Assembly (NCBI RefSeq): GCF_003481825.1 | Contig: NZ_QULW01000010.1 | Coordinates: forward strand, 1-32,599 | Reading direction: 5' to 3' | Length of the DNA: 32,599 nucleotides | Source of the DNA: Clostridium sp. OM02-18AC | GTDB taxonomy: Bacteria; Bacillota; Clostridia; Lachnospirales; Lachnospiraceae | Shown: piece after piece, positions 24,242 through 32,599 of the stretch | Numbering within the stretch: the stretch's first letter is position 1 | Layout of the letters: each line of letters begins with the position of its first letter | Position numbers and translations under genes: made by a program | The notes under the pieces: generated by a model | Database searches by the model: none | Told to the model about the DNA's origin: nothing | The model's input: only the letters and a program-made list of their open reading frames with translations

Positions 24242-26707
24242 TTACAGTTCTACCTTCACCTTATCCAGATGCCAGATATCTTTTACGTACTCTTCAATGG
24301 TACGGTCGGAACTGAACTTGCCGCTGCATGCGGTGTTGAGCATTGCTGCCTTTGCCCACCACTGCTCATCGCGGTATGCCTCGTCTACGCGCTTCTGTGC
24401 GTCTGCGTACATCCGGAAGTCTTTCAGGATGAAGTAGGTATCTGCACGGTCGCTGCTCAAGGTATTCAGCAGGGAGTTGTAAATATCACGGAACAGCTCC
24501 GGATCGTTCGGTGCATAGTAGCCGTTGATCAGCTGCATCAGCACGCGGCGGATATCCTGGTCGTTGTTGAAGATCTGCATCGGATCGTAGCTGTGGTCGT
24601 GCTCCATGCGGATGATATCGTCAGAGGAAGTACCGAAGATGAACGCATTTTCTGCGCCAACCTCTTCCACGATCTCGACGTTTGCACCGTCCATGGTTCC
24701 CACAGTCAGGGCACCATTCAGCATGAACTTCATGTTGCCGGTACCGGATGCCTCTTTACTTGCAGTAGAGATCTGCTCACTGACATCGGCTGCCGCAAAG
24801 ATGATCTCTGCGTTGGATACACGGTAATCCTCGATGAAGACAACTTTGATCTTGCCGTTGATGGACTTATCGTTGTTGATCACATCCGCTACCGAGTTGA
24901 TGAGCTTGATGGTCAGCTTTGCTCTCTTGTAGCCTGCTGCTGCCTTTGCACCGAAGATGAAGGTTCTCGGAACCATATCCAGGTTCGGGTTATCCTTCAG
25001 CTGGTTGTACAGATACATGACGTGCAGGATGTTCATCAGCTGACGCTTGTACTCGTGCAGTCTCTTAACCTGAACATCGAAAATGGAACGCGGATCTACA
25101 TCGATGCCATTGTGCTCTTTGATGTATTTTGCCAGACGTACCTTGTTCTGGTACTTGATGTTCATAAACTCATGCTGGCACTTCTCGTCGTTCACATACA
25201 GTTTTAATTTGCTGATTGCGGAAAGGTCAGTGATCCACTCGTCACCGATCTTGTCGGTGATCCAGTCTGCCAGAAGCGGGTTTGCATGAAGCAGGAAACG
25301 TCTCTGGGTAATACCGTTGGTCTTGTTGTTGAACTTCTCCGGCATCATCTCGTAGAAATCTTTTAACTCCTGCTTTTCCAGGATCTCGGTGTGCAGTCTT
25401 GCTACACCATTTACGGAGAAGCTGCCTGCGATTGCCATATGAGCCATCTTTACCTGACCGTCGTAGACAATGGCCATCTTCGCAATCTTCTCCTGGTTGC
25501 CCGGATATTTCTGCTGGATCTCAATGACGAAGCGGCGGTTGATCTCCTCTACGATCTGGTAGATACGCGGAAGCAGTCTGGAGAACAGCTCGATCGGCCA
25601 TTTTTCCAGTGCCTCTGCCATGATGGTGTGGTTGGTGTACGCACAGGTCTTGGTAGTAACATCCCATGCCTCTTCCCAGGTTAAGTTGTAGTCGTCCAGA
25701 AGGATACGCATAAGCTCTGCAACTGCTACGGTCGGATGGGTATCGTTTAACTGGAATACGTTCTTCTCGTAGAATTTGCGGATATCATCATGCTTCTCCA
25801 TGTACTTGCTTACAGCACGCTGTACACTTGCAGAAATGAAGAAGTACTGCTGTTTTAAACGCAGCTCCTTACCAGCATAGTGGTTATCGTTCGGGTAAAG
25901 CACATCACAGATGGTCTTTGCCAGATTCTCCTGCTCTACGGCTTTCTGGTAATCACCTTTGTCAAAAGAATCCAGGTTGAAGGTACTGATCGGCTGTGCA
26001 TCCCAGATACGCAGGGTGTTGACTACGTTATTGCCATAGCCTACAACCGGCAGATCGTACGGAATCGCCATAACAGACTGGTAACCCTCCTGCACGAAAT
26101 GCTCTCTTCCATTTTCCCATACGGTGCGCACATAACCGCCAAATTTCACCTCAGTCGCATACTCGGAACGGCGTACCTCAAACGGGTTGCCATCCTTTAA
26201 CCAGTTATCCGGCACCTCGACCTGGTAACCGTTTTCAATTTTCTGTTTGAACATACCATAGTGGTAACGGATGCCGCAGCCATAAGCCGGGTATCCAAGC
26301 GTTGCAAGGGAATCCAAAAAGCATGCGGCAAGACGTCCCAGACCACCGTTTCCAAGTGCTGCATCCGGCTCCTGGTCCTCGATCACGTTTAAGTCGAAGC
26401 CAAGCTCATCTAAGACTTCCTTCACTTCGTCTCTTGCCATAATGCTGATGATGTTATTGCCCAGCGCACGTCCCATCAAAAACTCCATGGAAAGATAGTA
26501 AACGGTCTTTACATCCTTCTTCTCATATTCCTTATGGGTCGCGATCCACTCGTCGATGATGACATCCTTTACCGCATAGGCAACGGCCTGGAACACCTGA
26601 TTCGGGGTTGCCTCATCAATGGTGCGGCGGTACAGATTCTTCACGTTATCAACAACGCTCTTTTTAAATGTTTCTTTGTCAAACCCTTTGTTTGCAATGA
26701 CTTTCAT
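24242..26707 (-). CDS. glgP: Glycogen/maltodextrin phosphorylase
   Basis: PLP-dependent GT35 enzyme that releases glucose-1-phosphate from alpha-1,4-glucans. The 821-aa length is normal. Landmarks: an N-terminal YYLSMEFLMGR block (residues 69-79), ALGNGGLGRLAACFLDS (118-134), the substrate-site VFQLNDTHPTVA (about 325), and the PLP site EASGTGNMKFMLNGA with the Schiff-base Lys at about residue 664. Conserved VVFIEDYRVSNA precedes it. A GAGGAGAGGAG RBS precedes the ATG at 26707. The 154-bp gap to ileS upstream shows small inverted repeats but no clear terminator or promoter. It is transcribed alone, ending in the hairpin at 24187-24224. It is the only glycogen gene in the window. Confidence 0.97.
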   Translation of the reverse strand: MKVIANKGFDKETFKKSVVDNVKNLYRRTIDEATPNQVFQAVAYAVKDVIIDEWIATHKEYEKKDVKTVYYLSMEFLMGRALGNNIISIMARDEVKEVLDELGFDLNVIEDQEPDAALGNGGLGRLAACFLDSLATLGYPAYGCGIRYHYGMFKQKIENGYQVEVPDNWLKDGNPFEVRRSEYATEVKFGGYVRTVWENGREHFVQEGYQSVMAIPYDLPVVGYGNNVVNTLRIWDAQPISTFNLDSFDKGDYQKAVEQENLAKTICDVLYPNDNHYAGKELRLKQQYFFISASVQRAVSKYMEKHDDIRKFYEKNVFQLNDTHPTVAVAELMRILLDDYNLTWEEAWDVTTKTCAYTNHTIMAEALEKWPIELFSRLLPRIYQIVEEINRRFVIEIQQKYPGNQEKIAKMAIVYDGQVKMAHMAIAGSFSVNGVARLHTEILEKQELKDFYEMMPEKFNNKTNGITQRRFLLHANPLLADWITDKIGDEWITDLSAISKLKLYVNDEKCQHEFMNIKYQNKVRLAKYIKEHNGIDVDPRSIFDVQVKRLHEYKRQLMNILHVMYLYNQLKDNPNLDMVPRTFIFGAKAAAGYKRAKLTIKLINSVADVINNDKSINGKIKVVFIEDYRVSNAEIIFAAADVSEQISTASKEASGTGNMKFMLNGALTVGTMDGANVEIVEEVGAENAFIFGTSSDDIIRMEHDHSYDPMQIFNNDQDIRRVLMQLINGYYAPNDPELFRDIYNSLLNTLSSDRADTYFILKDFRMYADAQKRVDEAYRDEQWWAKAAMLNTACSGKFSSDRTIEEYVKDIWHLDKVKVEL

Positions 26708-26861
26708 ACTGGATCTCCTCTCCTCAGTTGCAGTCTGCCCTTATAAACCTTTTCCGGTCAGCATGCCAATGCTGCCGCCCGTGCCCTGCACAGGTGACAG
26801 CATTGCTGTTTTTGTGTTGCGCAAACAGGAAACACCATCGCAGCAACACCTTATGCATACT

Positions 26862-29800
26862 TTATTTCTCGCAGCTGCCATCTGTTGCTTTTTCAACACC
26901 CAACATTCCGGTCTCACCGTTAATATTCCACTCTTTTGCGTATCCACTCATCTGTCCAAGGAAAATGTGATCGGCAAGTACTTCGCCTTTAATGGTGTCT
27001 GCGTATTCCTTAAAGATATCAGCGATCTTATCGTTGTTATCCTGATATACATTAATATGATCGGTAACCTCAAAACCTGCTTCTTTTCGCATGGTCTGGA
27101 TCTTGCTCACAACCTCGCGGACAAAGCCCTCTTCCAGAAGTTCCGGAGTCAGGTTGGTATCCAGGGCTACGGTTACGTAGTTGTCGCCCTCAGATACATA
27201 TCCTTCGGTCTGTGCCATCTCGATCAGGAGGTCCTCTTCGGTCAGGACTACCGGCTCGCCGCCAAAGTCAAACTTCAGAGCGCCCTCTGCCTTTAAGGTA
27301 TCCATAGCGGCATTTCCGTCGATCTCAGACAGTGCCTTGCGGATGCTGCCAAGCTGCTTGCCGTACTTCGGTCCGACGGTCTTAAGCTGCGGCTTGAAGC
27401 TGTAGGAAGTGAAGTTTCTCACGTCGTCTACAAATTCAACACTCTTGACATTTAACTCGTCCTCAATGATCTCTACATAGAAGTCAGACAGCTTGTTCTC
27501 AGCCTTGACATACATCTTACCGATCGGCTGGCGGTTCTTGATGTTTGCAGTATTTCTTGCTGCACGGCCGAATACAACGATCTTTAAGACTTCATCCATA
27601 TCGGACTCTAACTGCTTATCGATGAGTTTTTCCTCTACAGCCGGGAAGTCGCACAGGTGGATGCTCTCCGGAGCGTTCTTGTCGATGCTTCTTACCAGGT
27701 TCTGGTAGATGTCCTCGGTCATGAACGGGATCATCGGTGCTGCAGCCTTGGAAACTGTTACCAGAGCGGTGTACAGCGTCATGTAAGCATTGATCTTATC
27801 CTGCTCCATGCCCTTTGCCCAGAAACGCTCACGGCTTCTTCTGACATACCAGTTACTCATGTCATCCACGAACTCCTGAAGGGCTCTTGCAGCCTCCGGG
27901 ATGCGGTAGTTTGCCAGATTATCATCCACATCTTTGACCATAGAGTTTAACTTGGATAAGAGCCACTTATCCATAACCGGCAGCTTATCGTAATCCAGTG
28001 TATACTTGGTTGCGTCGAAGTTATCGATGTTTGCATACAGAACAAAGAATGCATAGGTGTTCCACAGGGTACCCATGAACTTTCTCTGGCCTTCCTGAAC
28101 GGCTTTGCCATGGAAGCGGTTTGGCAGCCACGGTGCACTGTTGATGTAGAAGTACCAGCGGATCGCATCGGCACCGTAGGTCTCCAGTGCATCGAACGGG
28201 TCAACGGCATTGCCCTTGGATTTACTCATCTTCTGTCCGTTCTCATCCTGAACATGGCCCAGAACGATAACGTTCTTGTACGGTGCCTTGTTGAAGATCA
28301 GGGTAGAGATCGCCAGCAGCGAATAGAACCAGCCACGGGTCTGGTCTACTGCCTCGGAGATGAAATCTGCCGGGAACTGCTTCTCAAACAGCTCTTTATT
28401 CTCGAATGGATAATGATGCTGTGCGAATGGCATGGAACCGGAATCGAACCAGCAGTCAATCACCTCCGGTACACGGTGCATCTGCTTGCCGCACTGCGGG
28501 CAGGTGATGGTGACATCATCGATGAATGGACGATGCAGCTCAACCTCGCCGTTTGCCTCTTTGTCCATCTCTTTTGCATATTTCTTTACGACATCTGCGT
28601 AGTTCGGGCTCATGGACTTTAACTCTGCCTGGCTTCCGATGGAATGCTGGCAGCCGCACTCACACTCCCAGATGTTAAGCGGGGTGCCCCAGTAACGGTT
28701 ACGGCTTACGCCCCAGTCCTGAACGTTCTCAAGCCAGTCGCCGAAACGTCCCTTACCAATGCTCTCCGGGATCCAGTTGATGGTGTTGTTGTTGCGGATC
28801 AGATCATCCTTTACAGCCGTCATCTTGATGAACCAGGATTCTCTTGCATAGTAGATCAGAGGTGTATCGCATCTCCAGCAGTGCGGATAGCTGTGCTCGA
28901 AGTTCGGTGCGGAGAATAACAGTCCCTTCTCGTCTAATGCCTTTAATACCAGCGGATCGGCTTTCTTTACGAATACGCCTTCCCACGGAGTCTCTTTGGT
29001 CATCTCGCCCTTGGCATCAACCAGCTGTACGAACGGCAGGTCATATTTTCTGCCGACCTTGGAGTCGTCTTCACCGAATGCCGGTGCAATGTGTACGACG
29101 CCGGTACCATCGGTCAGGGTTACGTAGTTATCGCAGACAACATAGAATGCTTTCTTTTTCTGCTTCTCACAGATTGCAACCGCACAGTCAAACAGCGGCT
29201 CGTACTCTTTGTACTCTAAGTCTTTGCCCTTATAGCTCTCTAATACGGTGTACTCACCTTCCAGAACGCTGTCGCAGAGTGCTTCTGCCAGATAGTAAGT
29301 ATAATCGCCGTTTTTTACCTTTACATAGGTTTCATCCGGGTTTACGCAGAGTGCCACGTTGGACGGCAGGGTCCACGGTGTGGTGGTCCATGCCAGAATG
29401 TAAGCATCCTCGCCCTTTACTTTGAAGCGGGCGATCGCGGAACGCTCTTTGACATCTTTATAGCCCTGTGCTACCTCATGGGAGGAAAGCGGGGTACCGC
29501 AGCGCGGGCAGTAAGGAACGATCTTGAAACCTTTGTACAGAAGTCCCTTCTCCCAGATCTGCTTTAATGCCCACCACTCAGACTCGATGAAGTCATTGTG
29601 ATAGGTAACATACGGATTGTCCATGTCTGCCCAGAAACCAACGGTGCCGGAGAATTTCTCCCACATGCCTTTGTATTTCCAGACACTCTCTTTACAATGC
29701 TCGATGAACGGCTCCAGACCATACTGCTCGATCTGCTCTTTGCCGTCCAGGCCAAGCATCTTCTCCACTTCCAGCTCAACCGGAAGTCCGTGGGTATCCC

Positions 29801-30053
29801 AGCCTGCCTTACGCGGAACCATGCAGCCTTTCATGGTGCGGTAACGCGGGATCATGTCCTTGATGACACGGGTCAGTACGTGGCCGATATGAGGCTTGCC
29901 GTTTGCGGTAGGCGGGCCATCGTAGAAGGTGTAGGTCGGACCCTCTTTGCGGGAATCCATGCTCTTCTGGAAGATGTGCTCATCATCCCAGAACTTTTCA
30001 ATTTTTTTCTCTCGCTCTACAAAATTCATATTTGTAGGTACTTTCTCATACAT
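26862..30053 (-). CDS. ileS: Isoleucyl-tRNA synthetase
   Basis: Class I synthetase charging tRNA-Ile. The 1063-aa protein has an intact HIGH (GKPHIGHVLTRVIKD) and KMSKS (GQKMSKSKGNAVDP), and an editing domain with WTTTPWTLPSN between them. Cys pairs CPRCG, CECGC and CPQCG suggest zinc knuckles. Length above 1000 aa, 'YDGPPTANGKPHIGH' and 'WDTHGLPVE' point to the IleS2/eukaryote-like type usual in Clostridia, which is often naturally less sensitive to mupirocin. I chose the ATG at 30053 because GGAGG lies 11 bases upstream; upstream in-frame Mets lie within the leader. Expression is governed by an Ile T-box at about 30168-30455. Confidence 0.97.
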   Translation of the reverse strand: MYEKVPTNMNFVEREKKIEKFWDDEHIFQKSMDSRKEGPTYTFYDGPPTANGKPHIGHVLTRVIKDMIPRYRTMKGCMVPRKAGWDTHGLPVELEVEKMLGLDGKEQIEQYGLEPFIEHCKESVWKYKGMWEKFSGTVGFWADMDNPYVTYHNDFIESEWWALKQIWEKGLLYKGFKIVPYCPRCGTPLSSHEVAQGYKDVKERSAIARFKVKGEDAYILAWTTTPWTLPSNVALCVNPDETYVKVKNGDYTYYLAEALCDSVLEGEYTVLESYKGKDLEYKEYEPLFDCAVAICEKQKKKAFYVVCDNYVTLTDGTGVVHIAPAFGEDDSKVGRKYDLPFVQLVDAKGEMTKETPWEGVFVKKADPLVLKALDEKGLLFSAPNFEHSYPHCWRCDTPLIYYARESWFIKMTAVKDDLIRNNNTINWIPESIGKGRFGDWLENVQDWGVSRNRYWGTPLNIWECECGCQHSIGSQAELKSMSPNYADVVKKYAKEMDKEANGEVELHRPFIDDVTITCPQCGKQMHRVPEVIDCWFDSGSMPFAQHHYPFENKELFEKQFPADFISEAVDQTRGWFYSLLAISTLIFNKAPYKNVIVLGHVQDENGQKMSKSKGNAVDPFDALETYGADAIRWYFYINSAPWLPNRFHGKAVQEGQRKFMGTLWNTYAFFVLYANIDNFDATKYTLDYDKLPVMDKWLLSKLNSMVKDVDDNLANYRIPEAARALQEFVDDMSNWYVRRSRERFWAKGMEQDKINAYMTLYTALVTVSKAAAPMIPFMTEDIYQNLVRSIDKNAPESIHLCDFPAVEEKLIDKQLESDMDEVLKIVVFGRAARNTANIKNRQPIGKMYVKAENKLSDFYVEIIEDELNVKSVEFVDDVRNFTSYSFKPQLKTVGPKYGKQLGSIRKALSEIDGNAAMDTLKAEGALKFDFGGEPVVLTEEDLLIEMAQTEGYVSEGDNYVTVALDTNLTPELLEEGFVREVVSKIQTMRKEAGFEVTDHINVYQDNNDKIADIFKEYADTIKGEVLADHIFLGQMSGYAKEWNINGETGMLGVEKATDGSCEK

Positions 30054-30167
30054 GCTTTTCTTTGCCTCCAATCTTTGACGCATGCAGCGGGACATCCTGT
30101 GTAACGTTCATAGGCTTTCTGTTTTCCATCCGGAACATTTTAAACCAGTGCAAAACTTCCTATGAAT

Positions 30168-30455
30168 AAAAAAAGCCGTTCCCTGCAAACAGGAAACGAC
30201 ACTTCTTGCCACTTTTGACCACCTATTACTGCATACCAACATATGAGTTCCGGTTAACGGCGGAATGCCGGCGGGGCTTACTTGAAAGATTTTCTGTACG
30301 TTCAGCCTGCGGCTCGGGAGTGATCTTCGACTGCTGCCTTACTTGCACCGGGCTTCCACCACCCCCGGCTCGCTCGTGCCTCCTGACCGTTGTTGATTGC
30401 TGGTCGTTTTCCGGCACCTGCGTTCTATGCAGCGCTACTGTCTCCGTCATAGCCT
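30168..30455 (-). ncRNA. T-box riboswitch (Ile, specifier ATC) of ileS
   Basis: The leader shows T-box parts in order: a Stem I base with GGAGACAGTAGCG, a distal segment GCCGGGGGTGGTGGAAGCCC, a specifier loop GAAGATCACTCCCGAGC with ATC (30322-30324, isoleucine), an AGGTGG (30219-30224) in the T-box region, and a terminator with arms CCGTTCCCTG/CAGGAAACG (30176-30198) and a T7 run (30168-30174). The T-box bulge is diverged from AGGGUGGNACCGCG. Uncharged tRNA-Ile should allow readthrough. The remaining ~110 bases to ileS are unstructured leader. Confidence 0.88.
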
Positions 30456-30477
30456 TTTTGATATTACATTCTTTTTC

Positions 30478-30506
30478 ATTATATTGATTTGTCTGGGAAT
30501 TGTCAA
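30478..30506 (-). promoter_or_regulatory. ileS promoter
   Basis: A perfect TTGACA (30501-30506), 17-base spacer, TATAAT (30478-30483) on the minus strand. The start would be about 30471, giving a ~420-base leader. Confidence 0.9.
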
Positions 30507-30549
30507 GGTTTCCGCGGCCAGTCGGTTTGTTATTTTCCTATCAATCGCA

Positions 30550-30578
30550 TTGTTTTTTGAGAAAACTAATGGTATACT
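30550..30578 (+). promoter_or_regulatory. Promoter of pncB
   Basis: TTGTTT (30550-30555), 17-base spacer, TATACT (30573-30578) with an extended TGG. It is divergent from the ileS promoter, 44 bp apart. Confidence 0.7.
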
Positions 30579-30624
30579 ACTTATGTTTTACACAAATTTA
30601 ACCGAAACCAGAAGGAGAACCGGT

Positions 30625-32085
30625 ATGAGCGAACGTAACCTGACCCTGCTCACAGACTTTTACGAACTGACCATGATGCAGGGCTATTTTAAAGAAAAAG
30701 ATGCAAACGAGACCGTCATTTTTGACGCGTTTTACAGAAACAATCCGGTAGGCTCCGGCTATTCGATCTGTGCTGGTTTGGACCAGGTGATCGACTATGT
30801 AAAGAACCTGCATTTTGAAAAAGATGACATTGATTACCTGCGCACTACCGGCATGTTTGAGGAGGATTTTCTGGAATATCTGAGTAACTTCCATTTCAGC
30901 GGTGATATTTACGCGATCCCGGAAGGAAGCGTTATCTTCCCAAGAGAACCGCTTGTAAAGATCATTGCCCCGATCATGGAAGCCCAGTTAATCGAAACTG
31001 CCCTGTTAAACATCATCAACCATCAGTCCCTGATTGCCACCAAGGCAGCACGCGTCGTCTATGCCGCACAGGGCGATGGAGTCATGGAGTTTGGTCTGCG
31101 CCGTGCACAGGGTCCGGATGCCGGTATCTATGGTGCCCGCGCTGCCATGATTGCCGGATGTATCGGTACTTCCAACGTACTCTGCGGAAAAATGTTCGAT
31201 GTCCCGGTCAAAGGAACCCACGCACACAGCTGGATCATGAGCTTCCCGGACGAGCTGACCGCATTCCGCACCTATGCAAAGCTGTATCCAAATGCCTGCA
31301 TCCTTCTGGTTGATACTTACGATACCTTAAATTCCGGTATTCCAAATGCCATTAAAGTCTTCACTGAGATGCGTGAAGCCGGCATTCCGTTAACCTTCTA
31401 CGGAATCCGCTTAGACAGCGGTGACCTGGCTTATCTGTCCAAGAAAGCAAAAAAGATGCTCGATGCAGCCGGATTTTCCGATGCACTCATCTCCGCTTCC
31501 AACGACTTGGACGAGACCCTGATCTCTTCCTTAAAGCTTCAGGGCGCAGCCATCAACTCCTGGGGTGTCGGCACCAACCTGATCACCTCCAAAGACTGCC
31601 CATCCTTCGGCGGCGTTTACAAGCTGGCTGCGATCCAGGACAAGGCTACCGGAAAATTCATCCCGAAGATCAAGCTTTCCGAGAACGCAGAAAAGATCAC
31701 CAATCCGGGCAATAAGACCATCCGACGCATCTACGACAAGGAAAATGGCAAGATCATTGCTGACCTGATTTGTCTGGTTGACGAGGAATACGACACCAAC
31801 AAGTCCCTTCTTCTCTTCGACCCGATTGAGACCTGGAAAAAGACCCACCTGGCACCAGGCAGTTACACCATGCGTGAGATGATGGTTCCGGTCTTCTTAA
31901 AAGGTCAGTGTGTCTACGAGTCCCCGAAAGTTATGGATATCCAGAAATACTGCAAGAAAGAACTCTCCACCCTGTGGGAAGAGTCCCTGCGACTGGAATA
32001 CCCGCACCGCGTGCACGTCGATCTGTCAAAGCCGCTGTGGGATATGAAGAACCAGCTGCTTGACAGCTATCATTATCACGAATAA
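30625..32085 (+). CDS. pncB: Nicotinate phosphoribosyltransferase
   Basis: Converts nicotinate and PRPP to nicotinate mononucleotide in NAD salvage. The 486-aa protein begins LTLLTDFYELTMMQGYF and FDAFYRNNP, both typical. The catalytic/autophosphorylated His lies in KGTHAHSWIMSF (about residue 196). LRRAQGPDAGI and YGIRLDSGDLAYLSKKA carry the PRPP- and base-binding residues. The ATG at 30625 has AAGGAG eight bases upstream; the upstream in-frame start is in the leader. It is divergent from ileS and monocistronic here. The end is followed by large non-coding inverted repeats. Confidence 0.95.
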   Translation: MSERNLTLLTDFYELTMMQGYFKEKDANETVIFDAFYRNNPVGSGYSICAGLDQVIDYVKNLHFEKDDIDYLRTTGMFEEDFLEYLSNFHFSGDIYAIPEGSVIFPREPLVKIIAPIMEAQLIETALLNIINHQSLIATKAARVVYAAQGDGVMEFGLRRAQGPDAGIYGARAAMIAGCIGTSNVLCGKMFDVPVKGTHAHSWIMSFPDELTAFRTYAKLYPNACILLVDTYDTLNSGIPNAIKVFTEMREAGIPLTFYGIRLDSGDLAYLSKKAKKMLDAAGFSDALISASNDLDETLISSLKLQGAAINSWGVGTNLITSKDCPSFGGVYKLAAIQDKATGKFIPKIKLSENAEKITNPGNKTIRRIYDKENGKIIADLICLVDEEYDTNKSLLLFDPIETWKKTHLAPGSYTMREMMVPVFLKGQCVYESPKVMDIQKYCKKELSTLWEESLRLEYPHRVHVDLSKPLWDMKNQLLDSYHYHE

Positions 32086-32117
32086 ACAATATTGCACAGT
32101 AAATATCAATAAGTCCG

Positions 32118-32309
32118 AAAGCCCCGCCCCGCCATACGTAACCGCATTCACGCGAATTTTCGCCCGTTTTGCTCCGCCGCCGATTGACCGTTCCTCCGTT
32201 AACTCGCTCACTGCGTTCGCTCAGACAGAGCTCCGAAACGGTCGCTATGCTCACAAAACGGGCAAAATTCGCTAAAAGAATGCGCTTACGCATGGCGGGG
32301 CGGGGGCTT
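32118..32309. repeat. Large imperfect palindrome, about 192 nt
   Basis: AAGCCCCGCCCCGCCAT (32119-32135) pairs with 32292-32309. Further in, CGCATTC/GAATGCG, GCGAATTTT/AAAATTCGC and GCCCGTTTTG/CAAAACGGGC continue the stem with short bulges to about 32172/32252. An inner GACCGTT...ACGGTC pair and a CGCTCACTGCGTTCGCTC core fill the middle. No coding sign is present. It starts 33 bp after the pncB stop. Confidence 0.75.
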
Positions 32310-32335
32310 CCTGCTATACTGGCTCCATTACATAT

Positions 32336-32412
32336 AAAAAACCTGCAACCATTACTGAAACGGCGAAAATAGGATAACTATCGGCCAAATCAGTAATGGT
32401 TGCAGGTTTTTT
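32336..32412. terminator. 23-bp perfect inverted repeat, terminator-like
   Basis: A6 plus CCTGCAACCATTACTGA (32336-32358) pairs perfectly with 32390-32412, ending in T6, across a 31-base loop. It is symmetric, so it can terminate in both directions. It lies between the two large palindromes. Confidence 0.8.
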
Positions 32413-32444
32413 CGTACGCAGCGGTGTCAATAAAATAGGGCGTG

Positions 32445-32599
32445 TACGAGTCTGACTTCTGGAATTTTCAGCATATCAGTTGTTTCGCCTCCCCCGCACA
32501 CATGTCCGAATGCAGCGGATGTAATCCGATGCAGGCGAACATGTGTCAGCGAAAGCAAGCGAACAACGATATGTGAAAATGGAGGAAGTCAGACTCGTA
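32445..32599. repeat. Large imperfect palindrome at window edge
   Basis: TACGAGTCTGACTTC (32445-32459) is the exact reverse complement of 32585-32599. The symmetry continues inward (AATTTTCA/TGTGAAAAT, GTTGTTTCGC/GCGAACAAC, ACACATGT/ACATGTGT) to an apex CGGAT-GTA-ATCCG centred at 32522. It reaches the last base, so it may extend past the window. Confidence 0.75.

Noticed and set aside
23927..25207. A 426-codon open frame on the plus strand
   Set aside because: It is antisense to spoIID and glgP, whose products are clear; it has no RBS and its product resembles no protein.
26708..26861. Terminator between ileS and glgP
   Set aside because: Small CAGCAATGCTG-type repeats are present, but none has a T tail, so I do not call one.
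26619..27296. Plus-strand 225-aa open frame spanning glgP-ileS
   Set aside because: It overlaps the start of glgP and the end of ileS in antisense; no start signal.
31931..32293. Minus-strand 120-aa open frame covering the pncB end and the first palindrome
   Set aside because: It runs through the inverted repeat and antisense of pncB, without RBS or recognisable product.

Overview
The window looks like a chromosome segment of an anaerobic, spore-forming Clostridia member, most likely a gut Lachnospiraceae. Reasons: a cotJABC spore-coat operon, a spoIID-spoIIQ engulfment pair, a T-box-controlled isoleucyl-tRNA synthetase of the long clostridial type, a CBA-type glucose PTS permease with an antiterminator-controlled leader, and glycogen phosphorylase. 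Family assignments were made by reading motifs from memory; no search was run.

Layout. (1) 1-4047 is a clearly AT-rich island. It carries a fused cytosine methyltransferase/HaeIII-like endonuclease behind a small unknown gene, and a membrane-protein gene that appears broken by two one-base losses. (2) 4048-11008 is ordinary chromosome: a 23S rRNA m5U methyltransferase with a long basic tail, a prolyl-tRNA editing protein, an Xaa-Pro aminopeptidase, an orphan dihydrolipoyl dehydrogenase, a HAD phosphatase and tRNA-Pro(GGG). (3) 11072-19540 holds a BglG/LicT-type antiterminator, a LysR-linked operon (FAD oxidoreductase, SLC13 permease, cupin), and ptsG with a classic RAT/terminator leader that the antiterminator probably controls. 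(4) 19583-24236 is a sporulation block. A Cys/Gly/Asn/Trp-rich protein of unknown family is transcribed divergently from cotJABC, and both directions carry the same sigma-K-like promoter with identical spacing. A CBS protein follows, then spoIIQ and spoIID with sigma-F-like and sigma-E-like promoters. (5) 24242-32085 holds glgP, ileS with its Ile T-box, and divergent nicotinate phosphoribosyltransferase. (6) 32086-32599 is non-coding and highly structured: two very long imperfect palindromes flanking a perfect 23-bp inverted-repeat terminator.

The most interesting items are: the M-R fusion predicted to recognise GGCC; the uncharacterised sporulation protein sharing a sigma-K-like divergent promoter with cotJ; the spoIID promoter whose -10 element lies inside the upstream gene's terminator hairpin; loss of the canonical catalytic Glu in SpoIID together with loss of metal ligands in SpoIIQ; and the paired giant palindromes at the right edge.
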